Assembly: GCA_026014585.1 (NCBI GenBank)
Contig: JAOZIA010000010.1
Location: 49,671 to 113,670 of the forward strand
DNA: 64,000 nucleotides
From: Candidatus Bathyarchaeota archaeon
Lineage (GTDB): Archaea; Thermoproteota; Bathyarchaeia; Bathyarchaeales; Bathycorpusculaceae
Direction of reading: 5' to 3'
Shown one piece after another: positions 8,637-16,709 of this stretch. How positions within the stretch are numbered: the first letter of the stretch is position 1; each line of letters begins with the position of its first letter. Position numbers and translations under genes: made by a program. The notes under the pieces were generated by a model that searched no databases, had not been told where the DNA came from, and saw only the letters and a list, made by a program, of their open reading frames with translations.

Positions 8637-9811
8637 TCAAGAAATCCGTATAATCATGCCGTCCTCTGAAACTGAGTAAAATGTGTCTTTGCCTGTTTGT
8701 ATCATTTGAGAGGTGTCAAAATTTTTGTTATCAATTATCTTTTGGTTTTGGACCTCGCCATTTTGGTCAATTTGAACAATAATTGTCTGGTTAGCCTCTT
8801 GACTGGGCTGTGCAAAGAAAACGAAACCAGCATTAGCCTTAAAAATAGAATCTATTAAAACACCATTTCCCAAGTTACTGTAAGTTTTATTCCAGATCAT
8901 TTTACCGTTGAAGTCTGTTTTGCAAGCCCAAGCTATAGACGGGGAATCCTGAGCGGTTGCACCTGCAAGAATATATCCATCAGAGCAGGAAACAACAGTG
9001 TTAATGTCTGTTCGAGAAGCTTTTGGGATGCTACAGTCTTTTTTCCAAACAAAATTGCCTTCGCTGTCTAATTTTTCAACACAACAAAATCGGGTATACC
9101 AAGGAGGATCAAGACTATCTCCACCAAAAACCACGTATTCATCGTTGGAAGTTTGAATTATCGAAGTTAGGTAATCACAATCATTTGTTTTATTCCACTG
9201 CAATTGTCCTTGACTATCAGTTTTGACAAGTAACACATGGCTTAAATGATAGTAATAACCGCTACCAGCTAACAGATATCCACCATCTTTTGTTTGCAGT
9301 AAACAAGTAAGGGATGCACTTTCTATGTAGTATTTTTCCTTTTGGTCAAAATTATATTCTTGTTTCCAGAGCATACTTCCTTGAGAGTCAAGTTTGATTA
9401 GGAAAAAACGAGTCCTGTTATATCCCGCTATTGTGTATCCGCCATCATTATTTTGAAGGGCACACTGTACCCACAAGAATGAGTATGTTTGGCTCCACTC
9501 AACATTACCTGAAGCGTCAGTTTTTATTGTAAATCCCCGATTTTGCGTACCGATAATTAGAAAGCCCCCGTCAGAAGTTTGGATAATGTTGCTACAACCT
9601 GAGGCGGGCAATTGTTTTTCCAATGTTACATCAAAAGGTTGGTTATCTGAATATTTTGGTTCAGGGATAACGCAAAAAAGAAGGAAAGCACTATTATTGC
9701 GGTTAACAAAATAGCTGCCAAATGCTTCTTTGAAAATCTTTTCGGAGTTTTAGCACTTGGCAATTCATCCATAAGGGTGAAAAGGAGTTTTTTATTCTTA
9801 AGGTTTGTCAA
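8637..9811 (-). pseudogene. Secreted/anchored repeat protein (DGG-type beta-propeller), single frameshift
   Basis: Two abutting minus-strand frames form one gene. The first (ATG 9811) encodes a basic N-terminus and a hydrophobic signal-anchor (AAILLTAIIVLSFFF). The second runs from about 9675 to 8637 and has five or six repeats of the form DGGY-IAG-(F/V)LVKTDSQG-W-K, a beta-propeller-like motif set. Adding one base to the A6 run at 9674-9679 fuses them smoothly (SFFF to CVIPEPKYSDNQ). The second frame alone would have to start at a TTG with no signal peptide. So this is a frameshifted gene or a homopolymer sequencing error. It is paralogous to the protein at 37712-38950. Confidence 0.75.
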
Positions 9812-9845
9812 TAAAACCCTTGGAAGAGTCTGCTGAGAGCAGAGG

Positions 9846-10472
9846 TTAAGGTTTCTGGGTTATTTTTTGAGACAGTAATTGCTCGGCAAGTTGCAACTCT
9901 TTTACGGTGTTGATGTTGACTGCGATTTCTGGCATGTCCAGCACCAGAATGTCTTGGTCGAGCCATTCGTCGCCGTAGCGTTTTCGTCCATCTATCACAT
10001 TTATGCCTGTAGGCACGACCTGTTTGCCTTCGCAGTCAAAAGCGTAATCCTCACGCATCCCCAACTGCTTCTTAACATCCAACGAAACAGCCACCGTCAA
10101 TGCAGGTTTGCCACAGACTTCATAGCGCTCAACAATTTTATCAAACACTTCACCCGTTAACAAAGGCAAGTCAGCTGCAACCGCCAAAAAAACGCCCAAT
10201 CCCAGAGCATTCGCCGCATATCCCATGTCTGAAACGTAATCTTTGCCAGGGGTTTGAACGATTTTGACTGGATAGTTTTGGAGGTATTGCGCAGTTTTGG
10301 GGGTTGTTTGGCTTACGGCAACCACTATGGCTTCGATTTTTTTGGAGGCTTGCAGGGCTTCAAGCACATATTGGATTACGGGTTTGCCGCAGACATCGAT
10401 TAGGGGTTTTTCCTGTTTAATTTCCATGCGGGTGCCTTTGCCGCCTGCCATAACCAGTGCTGTTACGCCCAT
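9846..10472 (-). CDS. cobY: GTP:adenosylcobinamide-phosphate guanylyltransferase
   Basis: A 208-residue archaeal CobY-type nucleotidyltransferase, which activates adenosylcobinamide phosphate with GTP to give AdoCbi-GDP. The N-terminal nucleotide-binding signature is VMAGGKGTRM followed by EKPLIDVCGKPVI, and AVAADLPLLTG supplies the metal-binding Asp. The frame is open to 10502, but the family normally starts just before the GG loop, so ATG 10472 is chosen; this start overlaps the end of cobS by ten bases. It sits between cobS and the frameshifted gene at 9811, in the expected order for nucleotide-loop assembly. Confidence 0.9.
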   Translation of the reverse strand: MGVTALVMAGGKGTRMEIKQEKPLIDVCGKPVIQYVLEALQASKKIEAIVVAVSQTTPKTAQYLQNYPVKIVQTPGKDYVSDMGYAANALGLGVFLAVAADLPLLTGEVFDKIVERYEVCGKPALTVAVSLDVKKQLGMREDYAFDCEGKQVVPTGINVIDGRKRYGDEWLDQDILVLDMPEIAVNINTVKELQLAEQLLSQKITQKP

Positions 10473-11218
10473 AATATCACCGCCAGCAAAACCACTATAC
10501 AAACCATTCTTGTTAGTTCATTGGTTGCGCCAAACACGTCGCCAGTTACACCGCGGAAATGCTTGTGCGCAATTGCAGTCATAACCAGGCTTGTTATGAT
10601 TCCTGCGAGCACAACTAAAACACCTGTCCACCAAAGCAAAGGAACAGCAATAGCAAAAGAAATCACCAGCGCCGCAATCAAACGCCAACTGCCGCCATTA
10701 CCATGCATAAACGAAAGAAAAGACGAGTTCATACCCTCGTGCACACTTTTTCCAGCCCAAGCCATAACCACCATAGCCAGTTTTGCAGAAACCTCAACAA
10801 CCACAACCGCACCCACAATAAAGCCTAGCCGCAGTTGCCCAAAGGCTAAGGCAGAAACAAGAAAAGTCATAATTCCTAAGCATAAGCCGCCTGCGCCTGT
10901 GAATTTGTCGTGCATAACCTCGATTTTACGTTCAGGTGTACCGTGAACCATAACGCCGTCACCAAAATCCAGCAAGCCATCTGCATGATGCAAACCCGTA
11001 AGCAAAAGCAACAATCCGAGTACGAGAACACCCACCACAATAGCTGGCAAGACGTGAAGTGCAACCCAGCCAAATGCGCCTGCAATTATCCCAAGTAGGG
11101 CGCCGATTAGGGGGAATGCCCACATGTTTTTGGCGCAGTCCTCAAGGAAGTTTTCGTCCATGGATACTGGGAAAACGGTTAGGAACGCTAGGAGGTTTTT
11201 GAGTTGTCGAACTACCAA
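10463..11218 (-). CDS. cobS: Adenosylcobinamide-GDP ribazoletransferase (cobalamin synthase)
   Basis: A 251-residue polytopic membrane protein. CobS joins AdoCbi-GDP to alpha-ribazole (phosphate). The catalytic acidic motif is intact: LHHADGLLDFGDGVM, with D80, D84 and D87. It continues through ERKIEVMHDKFTGAGG, and GVTGDVFGATNE near the C-terminus is also typical. It follows the cobT-like gene with a six-base gap and overlaps cobY. A second, diverged copy lies at 53314-54147; this copy is the canonical one. Confidence 0.93.
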   Translation of the reverse strand: MVVRQLKNLLAFLTVFPVSMDENFLEDCAKNMWAFPLIGALLGIIAGAFGWVALHVLPAIVVGVLVLGLLLLLTGLHHADGLLDFGDGVMVHGTPERKIEVMHDKFTGAGGLCLGIMTFLVSALAFGQLRLGFIVGAVVVVEVSAKLAMVVMAWAGKSVHEGMNSSFLSFMHGNGGSWRLIAALVISFAIAVPLLWWTGVLVVLAGIITSLVMTAIAHKHFRGVTGDVFGATNELTRMVCIVVLLAVILWA

Positions 11219-11224
11219 GCCATG

Positions 11225-12325
11225 TCACTTTATGCTCATTAATTGAGCATAGTTACGCTCTATCTCCTTAAGAAGTATATCCTTTGTGACTGCCCCGCCA
11301 GTTTTTGCCATAGCCGCAATCGAAGAACCACCAGCACCCACACCTTCCTTTACCAAGCCAGTCTCGTAAATACGCAAGCCCGGATACTGGGAAGGACCAA
11401 AATCAAGATCAGCCGCTATTACGGGAACATCGCTGAATTGTTTGATGATTCCGCAAATATCAGAGGTTTTATCCTGAGCCACCCAACGGGTCGTTCCAAC
11501 CGCGACATTACAGAGGGCTTCGGGAGCTAATGCATTGATTACTGCTAATACAGCGGTCATTTGGGTTCCGCCCGCCATCAAAACTGGTCCTTGACGGGCA
11601 CCGCCGATGACTAAGCCGGCCATGGCTGCCATCATGGGGTCACCAACGGCTGAAACTGCTTTGATGGGGTTGTTTTGAAGGCTGCCGAATTTTTCTCCTG
11701 CCGCTTTTAAGCCTGCCGCGACGACTTCAGCTTTGAGGTTGTGGGGATTTTCGGGGAGTGTACTGCTTACTTTGCCCTGTGCCTGCACGCCCAACGCGGT
11801 TAAAACGCCCAATGCAGTGGTTGTGCCGCCGGGTATGCTTTCGCCTATGATGAGGTAGTCTGCGGTTTTGGCGAGGTGTTCACCGATTATTTTTGCGCGT
11901 TCTATGACTTCTTCAACGTTGTCAACTGAGTCGCCGCTTCTGATGTCGCGTCCTGGACTGCCATTAACGTCGATAAAGGGAACTTGAGGTTTTACTTTGA
12001 CACCACCATTAACAACCACAACAGGAATGTCCGCTATGTGCAATGCAGAGGTTGTTACGAGCGCGGGAGTTGGGATGCCATCGGGTGTGATTGGGACGCC
12101 TTGGATAGATTTGCATTTTCCCAACAGTAGTAGTTCAGCGTCTGCTGGAGGGGTGAAGTCTGTGAAGTCTGGGTTGGCGCCTGCCGCGGAGAGTCCGGGG
12201 ATTTTGCCGGTTTCCGTGGTGGCTATTGTGCAGATGAAAAGAGGTTTTTTTCCGTTTATTTCGTCTAGGAATGCTTCTGCTTTGGGTTTGTTTTGTGCAA
12301 TAATTATGTCTAGGTTACTTTTCAT
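11225..12325 (-). CDS. cobT: Archaeal CobT-like nicotinate-nucleotide phosphoribosyltransferase (UPF0284/TIGR00303 type)
   Basis: A 366-residue protein of the archaeal family related to CobT, inferred to activate the lower-ligand base as an alpha-ribotide. Features seen are the Gly-rich stretches (IGESIPGGTTTALGVL and MAGLVIGG), MAGGTQMTAVLAVINA and the C-terminal ETGLVKEGVGAGG. It overlaps the 3' end of the COG2102 gene by 11 bases and precedes cobS by six, so it is in the operon. The specific base used (dimethylbenzimidazole or another) cannot be told. Confidence 0.88.
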   Translation of the reverse strand: MKSNLDIIIAQNKPKAEAFLDEINGKKPLFICTIATTETGKIPGLSAAGANPDFTDFTPPADAELLLLGKCKSIQGVPITPDGIPTPALVTTSALHIADIPVVVVNGGVKVKPQVPFIDVNGSPGRDIRSGDSVDNVEEVIERAKIIGEHLAKTADYLIIGESIPGGTTTALGVLTALGVQAQGKVSSTLPENPHNLKAEVVAAGLKAAGEKFGSLQNNPIKAVSAVGDPMMAAMAGLVIGGARQGPVLMAGGTQMTAVLAVINALAPEALCNVAVGTTRWVAQDKTSDICGIIKQFSDVPVIAADLDFGPSQYPGLRIYETGLVKEGVGAGGSSIAAMAKTGGAVTKDILLKEIERNYAQLMSIK

Positions 12326-13010
12326 TTGTGGATTGGCCGTCCTTGGGCAATACTTTGAACCCTTTTATGTCCAAATACCCAAATCCGCCGGTAAGTTTGA
12401 ATTTTTCGGTTCCCAAAATTTCAATGCTTTCTTTAAAGTTGGGACCATCATACACAAACGTGTGGTACTCACCGCCTTCTCCACAGGGGTCAACGTTGCC
12501 CAGTTTTAGGATGTCATCGTAGAATTTTTTGTCCAAAGTTTTCCCAAGCCATTCAACACCCAAAACGCTCAGGTTCGTGCGGATAACCATGGCTTTGAAT
12601 CCTGCATTTATGTAGTCTAGGTAAATCTTTTTTGTGTCACCCAGCCACAGCGGCTTGATGGGTTTTAGGTCGAGTTCTTTGCAGACGCGTTCCAGCCAGC
12701 CTTCTTCGTGTCCAGCTACCTCGTATATGTCGCCTGTGACTAAGCCTTCTACGCCTTCGGTTTTGAGTTTTGTGAGGATTGCTTTGAAGTCTTTTTCGTA
12801 GGTTTCAGGTGAGGTTTTTACTTTTATGAGTGGGATTCCGATGGCGTTGGATTGGGCTTCAAGCATGTCTGCATTTATGAGGTGAAAGTTTGACTTTTCC
12901 TCGGTCATCATCATTGTTAAGATGTTAACTACTTCGTAACCTTGTTTTTGTGCTAAATATGCGGCAAAGCAACCGTCTTTTCCTCCGCTCCATGAAGCTA
13001 CAACTTTCAT
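12315..13010 (-). CDS. COG2102 ATP-pyrophosphatase (Dph6/diphthine-ammonia ligase-like)
   Basis: A 231-residue N-type ATP-pyrophosphatase. The PP-loop SGGKDGCFA is at residues 8-16, and GLVTGDIYEVAGHEEG and GEGGEYHTFVYDGP are characteristic of COG2102. Eukaryotic homologues do the last, ATP- and ammonia-dependent step of diphthamide synthesis on EF2. This is the first gene of the cobamide run (GGAGG before ATG 13010, TTTTATG box near 13058-13066) and overlaps the cobT-like gene. That placement allows a diphthamide role or an amidation step linked to cobamides; sequence alone does not decide. Confidence 0.85.
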   Translation of the reverse strand: MKVVASWSGGKDGCFAAYLAQKQGYEVVNILTMMMTEEKSNFHLINADMLEAQSNAIGIPLIKVKTSPETYEKDFKAILTKLKTEGVEGLVTGDIYEVAGHEEGWLERVCKELDLKPIKPLWLGDTKKIYLDYINAGFKAMVIRTNLSVLGVEWLGKTLDKKFYDDILKLGNVDPCGEGGEYHTFVYDGPNFKESIEILGTEKFKLTGGFGYLDIKGFKVLPKDGQSTNEK

Positions 13011-13079
13011 TTGTTTTTCCTCCAGATTATTTCTGCAAACGCTTTTTCAGAAAAGAGGCATAAAATTGGCTGAACATCA

Positions 13080-13239
13080 AAAACGTGCGGTTCCCCTTTG
13101 ATGGTTAGCAGGTTTTTCTGTAATGTTCTGCAAATCTTTTCACTCTTCCGATGGATGGTTTATCCAGTGTAATTCTAATAAGCCTTACGGTAAACACACG
13201 GCAAACCTTAAAACACACATCAGCACTAAAACGTGCGGT
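13080..13239. promoter_or_regulatory. Pair of 12-bp direct repeats in the cobamide/cobZ divergent promoter region
   Basis: AAAACGTGCGGT occurs twice in the same orientation, at 13080-13091 and 13228-13239. One copy lies on each side of the region between the divergent COG2102 and cobZ starts. The second copy ends 7 bases before the chosen cobZ ATG. The pairing suggests operator sites for a shared regulator of the cobamide genes. This is inference from position; no known archaeal operator is matched. Confidence 0.35.
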
Positions 13240-13246
13240 AAAAACC

Positions 13247-13723
13247 ATGAAAAAGCCACTACCACCACTACTCATCTACCTTGAAAACAAAGGAATCACA
13301 CTCCAAAGCCTAATCGACAGCGCACTAGAAATGTACGTGCCCCACCCCGGCGTAGAAACCGAACAAAAAGCAACCGAAATGCTAACTGAAGAATTCATTG
13401 ACATCTGCGAAGACGTAAACATATCCACCCTCATCGTCGCAGCATTTCAAGCACAACAAGAAGCCGAAAACGAACGCATCCCAGGCCTTACCAAAGAACA
13501 CTTCATGGGCAGACCAGGATTAGTGGCTGACGAACTCATCGGCATCGCAATCGCCAACTACATTGCAGGCGCAAAAGGAACCTTTGAGTTCGTCCGTTTT
13601 GACCAAGCTAAACCAGGAATCCTAAAAGAGTTGCCGCCATTAACTAATGATGCAATCGGTGCATTAGTTGCTGGTGCATCTTCAAACATTTACACAAGAG
13701 CAACAAGAAACCTCAAAAAATAA
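13247..13723 (+). CDS. cobZ: Alpha-ribazole-phosphate phosphatase CobZ (PgpA-like family)
   Basis: A 158-residue protein of the PgpA-related family that includes the archaeal alpha-ribazole-phosphate phosphatase CobZ. Motifs are LVADELIGIAIANYIAG, FEFVRFDQAKPG and LTNDAIGALVAGASSNIY, the acidic residues being the likely metal site. The frame is open to 13151, but the extra 32 residues look non-conserved, so ATG 13247 is chosen. It is divergent from the cobamide operon, which supports the CobZ reading over phosphatidylglycerophosphatase; both remain possible from sequence. Confidence 0.78.
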   Translation: MKKPLPPLLIYLENKGITLQSLIDSALEMYVPHPGVETEQKATEMLTEEFIDICEDVNISTLIVAAFQAQQEAENERIPGLTKEHFMGRPGLVADELIGIAIANYIAGAKGTFEFVRFDQAKPGILKELPPLTNDAIGALVAGASSNIYTRATRNLKK

Positions 13724-13754
13724 CCCGTTTTTGACTGCAAAATTTGTCATTATG

Positions 13755-13860
13755 GACCTCCCCTCTATGGTTTCTGCAATGAATTTCTAATAGGAACCAA
13801 ATAGACTATTTGACCTCTTCCTATCATTTCTGCATACCTTGACTAATAGGCTCCAAATAG
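13755..13860 (+). repeat. Dispersed intergenic repeat, copy A (one full unit plus one degenerate tandem unit)
   Basis: Unit A1 (13755-13804) begins GACCTCCCCTCTATGG, continues TTTCTGCAATGAATTTC and ends in an imperfect palindrome, CTAATAGGAACCAAATAG. A degenerate unit A2 (13812-13860) follows at a 57-base offset: GACCTCTTCC..., TTTCTGCA and CTAATAGGCTCCAAATAG. The same unit recurs at 23266, 52640 and 63500. This locus lies between the converging cobZ and TFB genes, and nothing else coding was seen in the interval. Confidence 0.85.
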
Positions 13861-13930
13861 GCATGTTGACCAATCAGAAGCCTGTCATCTATCCAGGACA
13901 CCTTTCTCTAAAAGTAGGTGGGTGTTATGT

Positions 13931-14902
13931 TTAGATGCTGATTTGGAACATCAATCGCTCCACAAGTTCTTTGTAACGGTTTCTAATCGTGACCTCAGTT
14001 ACCTGTGCTATTTCTGCAATTTCCCGTTGAGTCTTCCGCTCACCCGTCAGCACTGATGCAACGTAGCTTGCCGCGGCTGCGATTCCTGTTGGTCCGCGTC
14101 CAGAGGTGAGTTTGATTTCTTTGGCGGAAACTAGGATTTTGTGGGCGATTTCTTCGACTTTTCCTTGCATGGTGAGTTGGTTTGAGAATTTGGTGATGTA
14201 CTGGCTTGGGCGCAACGGTGGAATGGTGAAGTTTAATTCTTTTATTAGGAAACGGTAGCTTCTGCCGATTTCTTTTTTGCTAACAGTTGATGCCTGAGAA
14301 ATCTCATCCAATGTTCTTGGTAAACCGCATTGTCTGCATGCCAAATATATGGCTGCTGATGTGACGCCTTGGATGGATCTGCCTCGGATTAGTCGTTCTT
14401 TGACTGCTTTGCGGTAAATTACAGAGGCTGTTTCAAGAATATTTTTTGGCAAGTTAATATTGTTGGAAATCTTTGAAATTTCGGAGAGGGCAAAGGCCAA
14501 GTTTCGCTCAGTTGCATCCGAAACCCTGATACGCCGCTGCCACTTCCGCAAACGGTACACCTGAGCTTTTTGCCCAGGCGAGAGGCTTTTGCCGTAAACG
14601 TCTCGGTCATGCCAATCAATAGTTGTGGATAACCCCTTATCATGAATTGTGTAGGTTAACGGTGCGCCAACGCGGGTTCGTTTTGAGCGTTGCTCATCAT
14701 CAAAAGCTCGCCATTCAGGTCCACGATCAGCAATTTTCTGCTGAACAACCATGCCGCAGTCCATGCATACAACTTCAGCGGCTTCAGAATCATGCATAAG
14801 TCTGGTGCTTCCACATTCTGGACAGACCCGTGTTTTTGGGGTTTCTGCTGGGGGTGTGGCTGGATCTTTGTTGGCTTCATTTAATTTGCTGTTTTTCATC
14901 AT
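13931..14902 (-). CDS. tfb: Transcription initiation factor B (TFB)
   Basis: A 323-residue archaeal TFIIB homologue that bridges TBP-TATA and RNA polymerase. The N-terminal zinc ribbon is [12 protein letters not shown]...CMDCG. The B-reader/linker contains [11 protein letters not shown] and RTRVGAP. Two cyclin repeats follow, the first with [17 protein letters not shown] and the second with [16 protein letters not shown]; the C-terminal HTH has [12 protein letters not shown]. Full length. It overlaps gar1 by four bases (ATGA), the common archaeal gar1-tfb pairing. Confidence 0.97.
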   Translation of the reverse strand: MMKNSKLNEANKDPATPPAETPKTRVCPECGSTRLMHDSEAAEVVCMDCGMVVQQKIADRGPEWRAFDDEQRSKRTRVGAPLTYTIHDKGLSTTIDWHDRDVYGKSLSPGQKAQVYRLRKWQRRIRVSDATERNLAFALSEISKISNNINLPKNILETASVIYRKAVKERLIRGRSIQGVTSAAIYLACRQCGLPRTLDEISQASTVSKKEIGRSYRFLIKELNFTIPPLRPSQYITKFSNQLTMQGKVEEIAHKILVSAKEIKLTSGRGPTGIAAAASYVASVLTGERKTQREIAEIAQVTEVTIRNRYKELVERLMFQISI

Positions 14903-15156
14903 TCTCTTTTGCCTCTTTTGCCTTTCGAGAGAAGCAAGTACAATTGTTTGTTAGCCAGCTTAGCGGGATCACTAATGGTTGGTTTAACAACTGCATAAGG
15001 CGAAGAGACTGAGCCAATTATGTCAAAAATTTTTCCGACAACTTTGAGGTTATCATTGACAACTTCTAAGCCAATTTTCGGGGCAGTGTCTGCTTTAACA
15101 ATGAGATTGTTTGATGGAGTGATCTTTTGCACTCTACCTAATCTTTGCAAACCCAT
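14899..15156 (-). CDS. gar1: H/ACA RNP protein Gar1
   Basis: An 85-residue Gar1 core, part of the H/ACA pseudouridylation complex with Cbf5, Nop10 and L7Ae. The beta-barrel signature is [21 protein letters not shown]. As usual in archaea it lacks the eukaryotic Gly/Arg tails and ends in a short basic segment (KGKRGKRE). It is followed with a four-base overlap by TFB. Its partner L7Ae is encoded just across the divergent promoter. Confidence 0.93.
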   Translation of the reverse strand: MGLQRLGRVQKITPSNNLIVKADTAPKIGLEVVNDNLKVVGKIFDIIGSVSSPYAVVKPTISDPAKLANKQLYLLLSKGKRGKRE

Positions 15157-15193
15157 GCCCCTCTCGAAAAACAGTTAGGTCAACGTAAAACTC

Positions 15194-15201
15194 TATTTAA
15201 A
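15194..15201 (-). promoter_or_regulatory. TATA box for gar1-tfb
   Basis: On the minus strand TTTAAATA lies about 40 bases before the gar1 ATG (15156), placing transcription start near 15170. It matches the archaeal TATA consensus. Confidence 0.55.
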
Positions 15202-15311
15202 GTTTTCTAGAAGTCTCATTTTTGTAGCAGTAAATATTTGTCTTTATAGTGGAAAGCTTATTAATGAGAAGTGTCGATTAGACTGTGCCTTAAAGGGTGA
15301 GGCTATAAAAA

Positions 15312-15692
15312 ATGTCAAAACCATTCTATGTAAAATATGAAATGCCCAAAGAAATCGTGGATGCAGCCTATGAAGCCCTAACAATTGCTTCAAAATCAGG
15401 CACAGTTAGGAAAGGTACCAACGAGGCAACAAAAGCTGTTGAACGTACACAAGCAAAACTTGTAGTAATTGCAGAAGATGTTGACCCCCCAGAAGTAATA
15501 GCGCACCTACCACTTCTCTGTGAAGAACGAAAAATTCCATACGTATTTGTACCAAACAAAGACCAACTTGGCAAAGCAATCGGCATCGATGTTCCATGCG
15601 CTTCAGCATGCATACTTAGGGAAGGAGAAGCTTCAGGCTTAATCAAAGAAATCATTACGCGGATAGACCAGGTTAAACGAGGTACTCAGTAA
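15312..15692 (+). CDS. rpl7ae: Ribosomal protein L7Ae (kink-turn-binding protein)
   Basis: A 126-residue L7Ae/Nhp2 family protein that binds kink-turns in 23S rRNA, box C/D and H/ACA guide RNAs and RNase P. Signatures are the RNA-binding stretch [39 protein letters not shown] and [18 protein letters not shown] precedes ATG 15312. It is the first gene of an L7Ae-S28e-L24e operon; its stop overlaps the S28e start. Confidence 0.97.
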   Translation: MSKPFYVKYEMPKEIVDAAYEALTIASKSGTVRKGTNEATKAVERTQAKLVVIAEDVDPPEVIAHLPLLCEERKIPYVFVPNKDQLGKAIGIDVPCASACILREGEASGLIKEIITRIDQVKRGTQ

Positions 15693-15925
15693 TGAGTGCT
15701 AAGGATGCAAAGGCGGTAAGTCAAGACGCACTTATCCCTTCTGAAGTAATTCAAGTTATTGGACGCACTGGCGTCACTGGTGAAATTACTCAGGTCAGAG
15801 TTCGCATCATGGAAGGCAAAGACAAAGGCAGAATCATCACGCGCAACGTAAAAGGGCCAGTTCGGGTTCAAGACATATTGATGCTACGCGAAACAGAACG
15901 AGAAGCAAAGAAAATCACGAGATAA
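15692..15925 (+). CDS. rps28e: Ribosomal protein S28e
   Basis: A 77-residue small-subunit protein ending with the family signature [15 protein letters not shown] and containing [17 protein letters not shown] and [14 protein letters not shown]. The ATG overlaps the last base of the L7Ae stop (TAATG), so translation is coupled. Confidence 0.97.
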   Translation: MSAKDAKAVSQDALIPSEVIQVIGRTGVTGEITQVRVRIMEGKDKGRIITRNVKGPVRVQDILMLRETEREAKKITR

Positions 15926-15942
15926 AACAGCCAAGGAGAAAA

Positions 15943-16146
15943 ATGGTCATGCCAAAAGCAAGAAAATGTTCATTTTGCGGTAACGATTTCCAACCGGGCA
16001 CCGGCATGATGTACGTTAAAAACGACGGGTCTATTTTGTGGTTCTGCACAAGTAAATGCAAGAAAAGCAGTTTACAGTTCCGCAGAGACGCAAGAAAACT
16101 AAAATGGACTCAGTACTTCGGTAAAGAAGAAAAGGGCAAAGCCTAA
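15943..16146 (+). CDS. rpl24e: Ribosomal protein L24e
   Basis: A 67-residue zinc-finger ribosomal protein: CSFCGNDFQPGTGMMYV ... WFCTSKCKKS, with four Cys ligands, followed by RRDARKLKWT. AAGGAG at 15933-15938 is four bases before ATG 15943 and ten before ATG 15949; the latter (starting MPKARKC) is equally possible. In many archaea ndk follows L24e, but here the next gene encodes an ASCH protein. Confidence 0.96.
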   Translation: MVMPKARKCSFCGNDFQPGTGMMYVKNDGSILWFCTSKCKKSSLQFRRDARKLKWTQYFGKEEKGKA

Positions 16147-16169
16147 CTAAATCATGCATTTCTAACCCA

Positions 16170-16189
16170 TTTTTTCATTTTTTTGATTT
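16170..16189 (+). terminator. T-rich terminator after L24e
   Basis: A run rich in T (TTTTTTCATTTTTTTGATTT) follows L24e by about 25 bases with no gene in it, the usual form of an archaeal intrinsic terminator. Confidence 0.5.
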
Positions 16190-16252
16190 GCTTAGTGTAC
16201 TGTTTTTATTCTAAATTCGACTGAAACTTTATTTGCAAAACTGCCAAACAAG

Positions 16253-16606
16253 GTGTTTGGTGTAAGTGTGCCAGTTTTCTTTACCAAGAAAGAATACTTC
16301 CAAGCGATAAAGGAAGGGAAAAAAACTATCGATGTCCGTAGAGGCAGACCTTTGCAAGGCGGCACAGCCGTTTTCCTATCGGGTCCCCATAAACTGCGGA
16401 TGAAGATTGTTGGGCTGGAAACTGGCAAACTTGCTGACCTTATCAGGGAGGATAATTTTAGGTTGATTGTTCCTTGGGCGGGTTCTTTGAGGGATGTGTT
16501 GTCAGTTTTGAATTTGCTTTATTTTGGTGTTGATGGTGATTTTACGGCTTATCATGTTGCTTTTTTTGCGGATTCTGGAAAATCGGAAATGTCTGGTGAT
16601 ATTTGA
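16253..16606 (+). CDS. ASCH domain protein
   Basis: A 117-residue protein with the ASCH (PUA-like beta-barrel) signature: KKEYFQAIKEGKKTIDVRRGRP near the N-terminus, then GGTAVFLSGPHKLRMKIVGLE. ASCH proteins are predicted RNA- or nucleotide-binding modules, and no substrate can be assigned. The first usable start is GTG 16253; the frame stays open upstream without a good start codon, so the true start could be non-standard. Downstream of the ribosomal operon but beyond its terminator. Confidence 0.7.
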   Translation: MFGVSVPVFFTKKEYFQAIKEGKKTIDVRRGRPLQGGTAVFLSGPHKLRMKIVGLETGKLADLIREDNFRLIVPWAGSLRDVLSVLNLLYFGVDGDFTAYHVAFFADSGKSEMSGDI

Positions 16607-16664
16607 TAATTTTTAGGTAAAAATTTACGTAAAACGTAATTTAAGTAAAAAAAACGCAAAAGAC

Positions 16665-16671
16665 TTAAATA
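16665..16671 (+). promoter_or_regulatory. TATA box for the dap/lysine operon
   Basis: TTAAATA preceded by an A-rich BRE-like tract lies about 40 bases before the dapA ATG. The predicted start of transcription is near 16693, just ahead of the GGAAGGA ribosome-binding site at 16696-16702. Confidence 0.5.
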
Positions 16672-16709
16672 CTTCTGTGGTGTGTACCTTTTTCCGGAAG
16701 GACTTAAAA

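Noticed and set aside
9621..9623. TTG as a real start for a 328-residue protein without signal peptide
   Set aside because: The family is secreted, and a one-base repair at the A6 run restores a signal anchor directly upstream.
13755..13860. Tandem repeat units read as a CRISPR array
   Set aside because: Only two units, degenerate, with a spacing of a few bases and no spacers or cas genes.
15656..15730. Minus-strand frames over L7Ae-S28e
   Set aside because: Overlap well-known ribosomal protein genes; no independent support.
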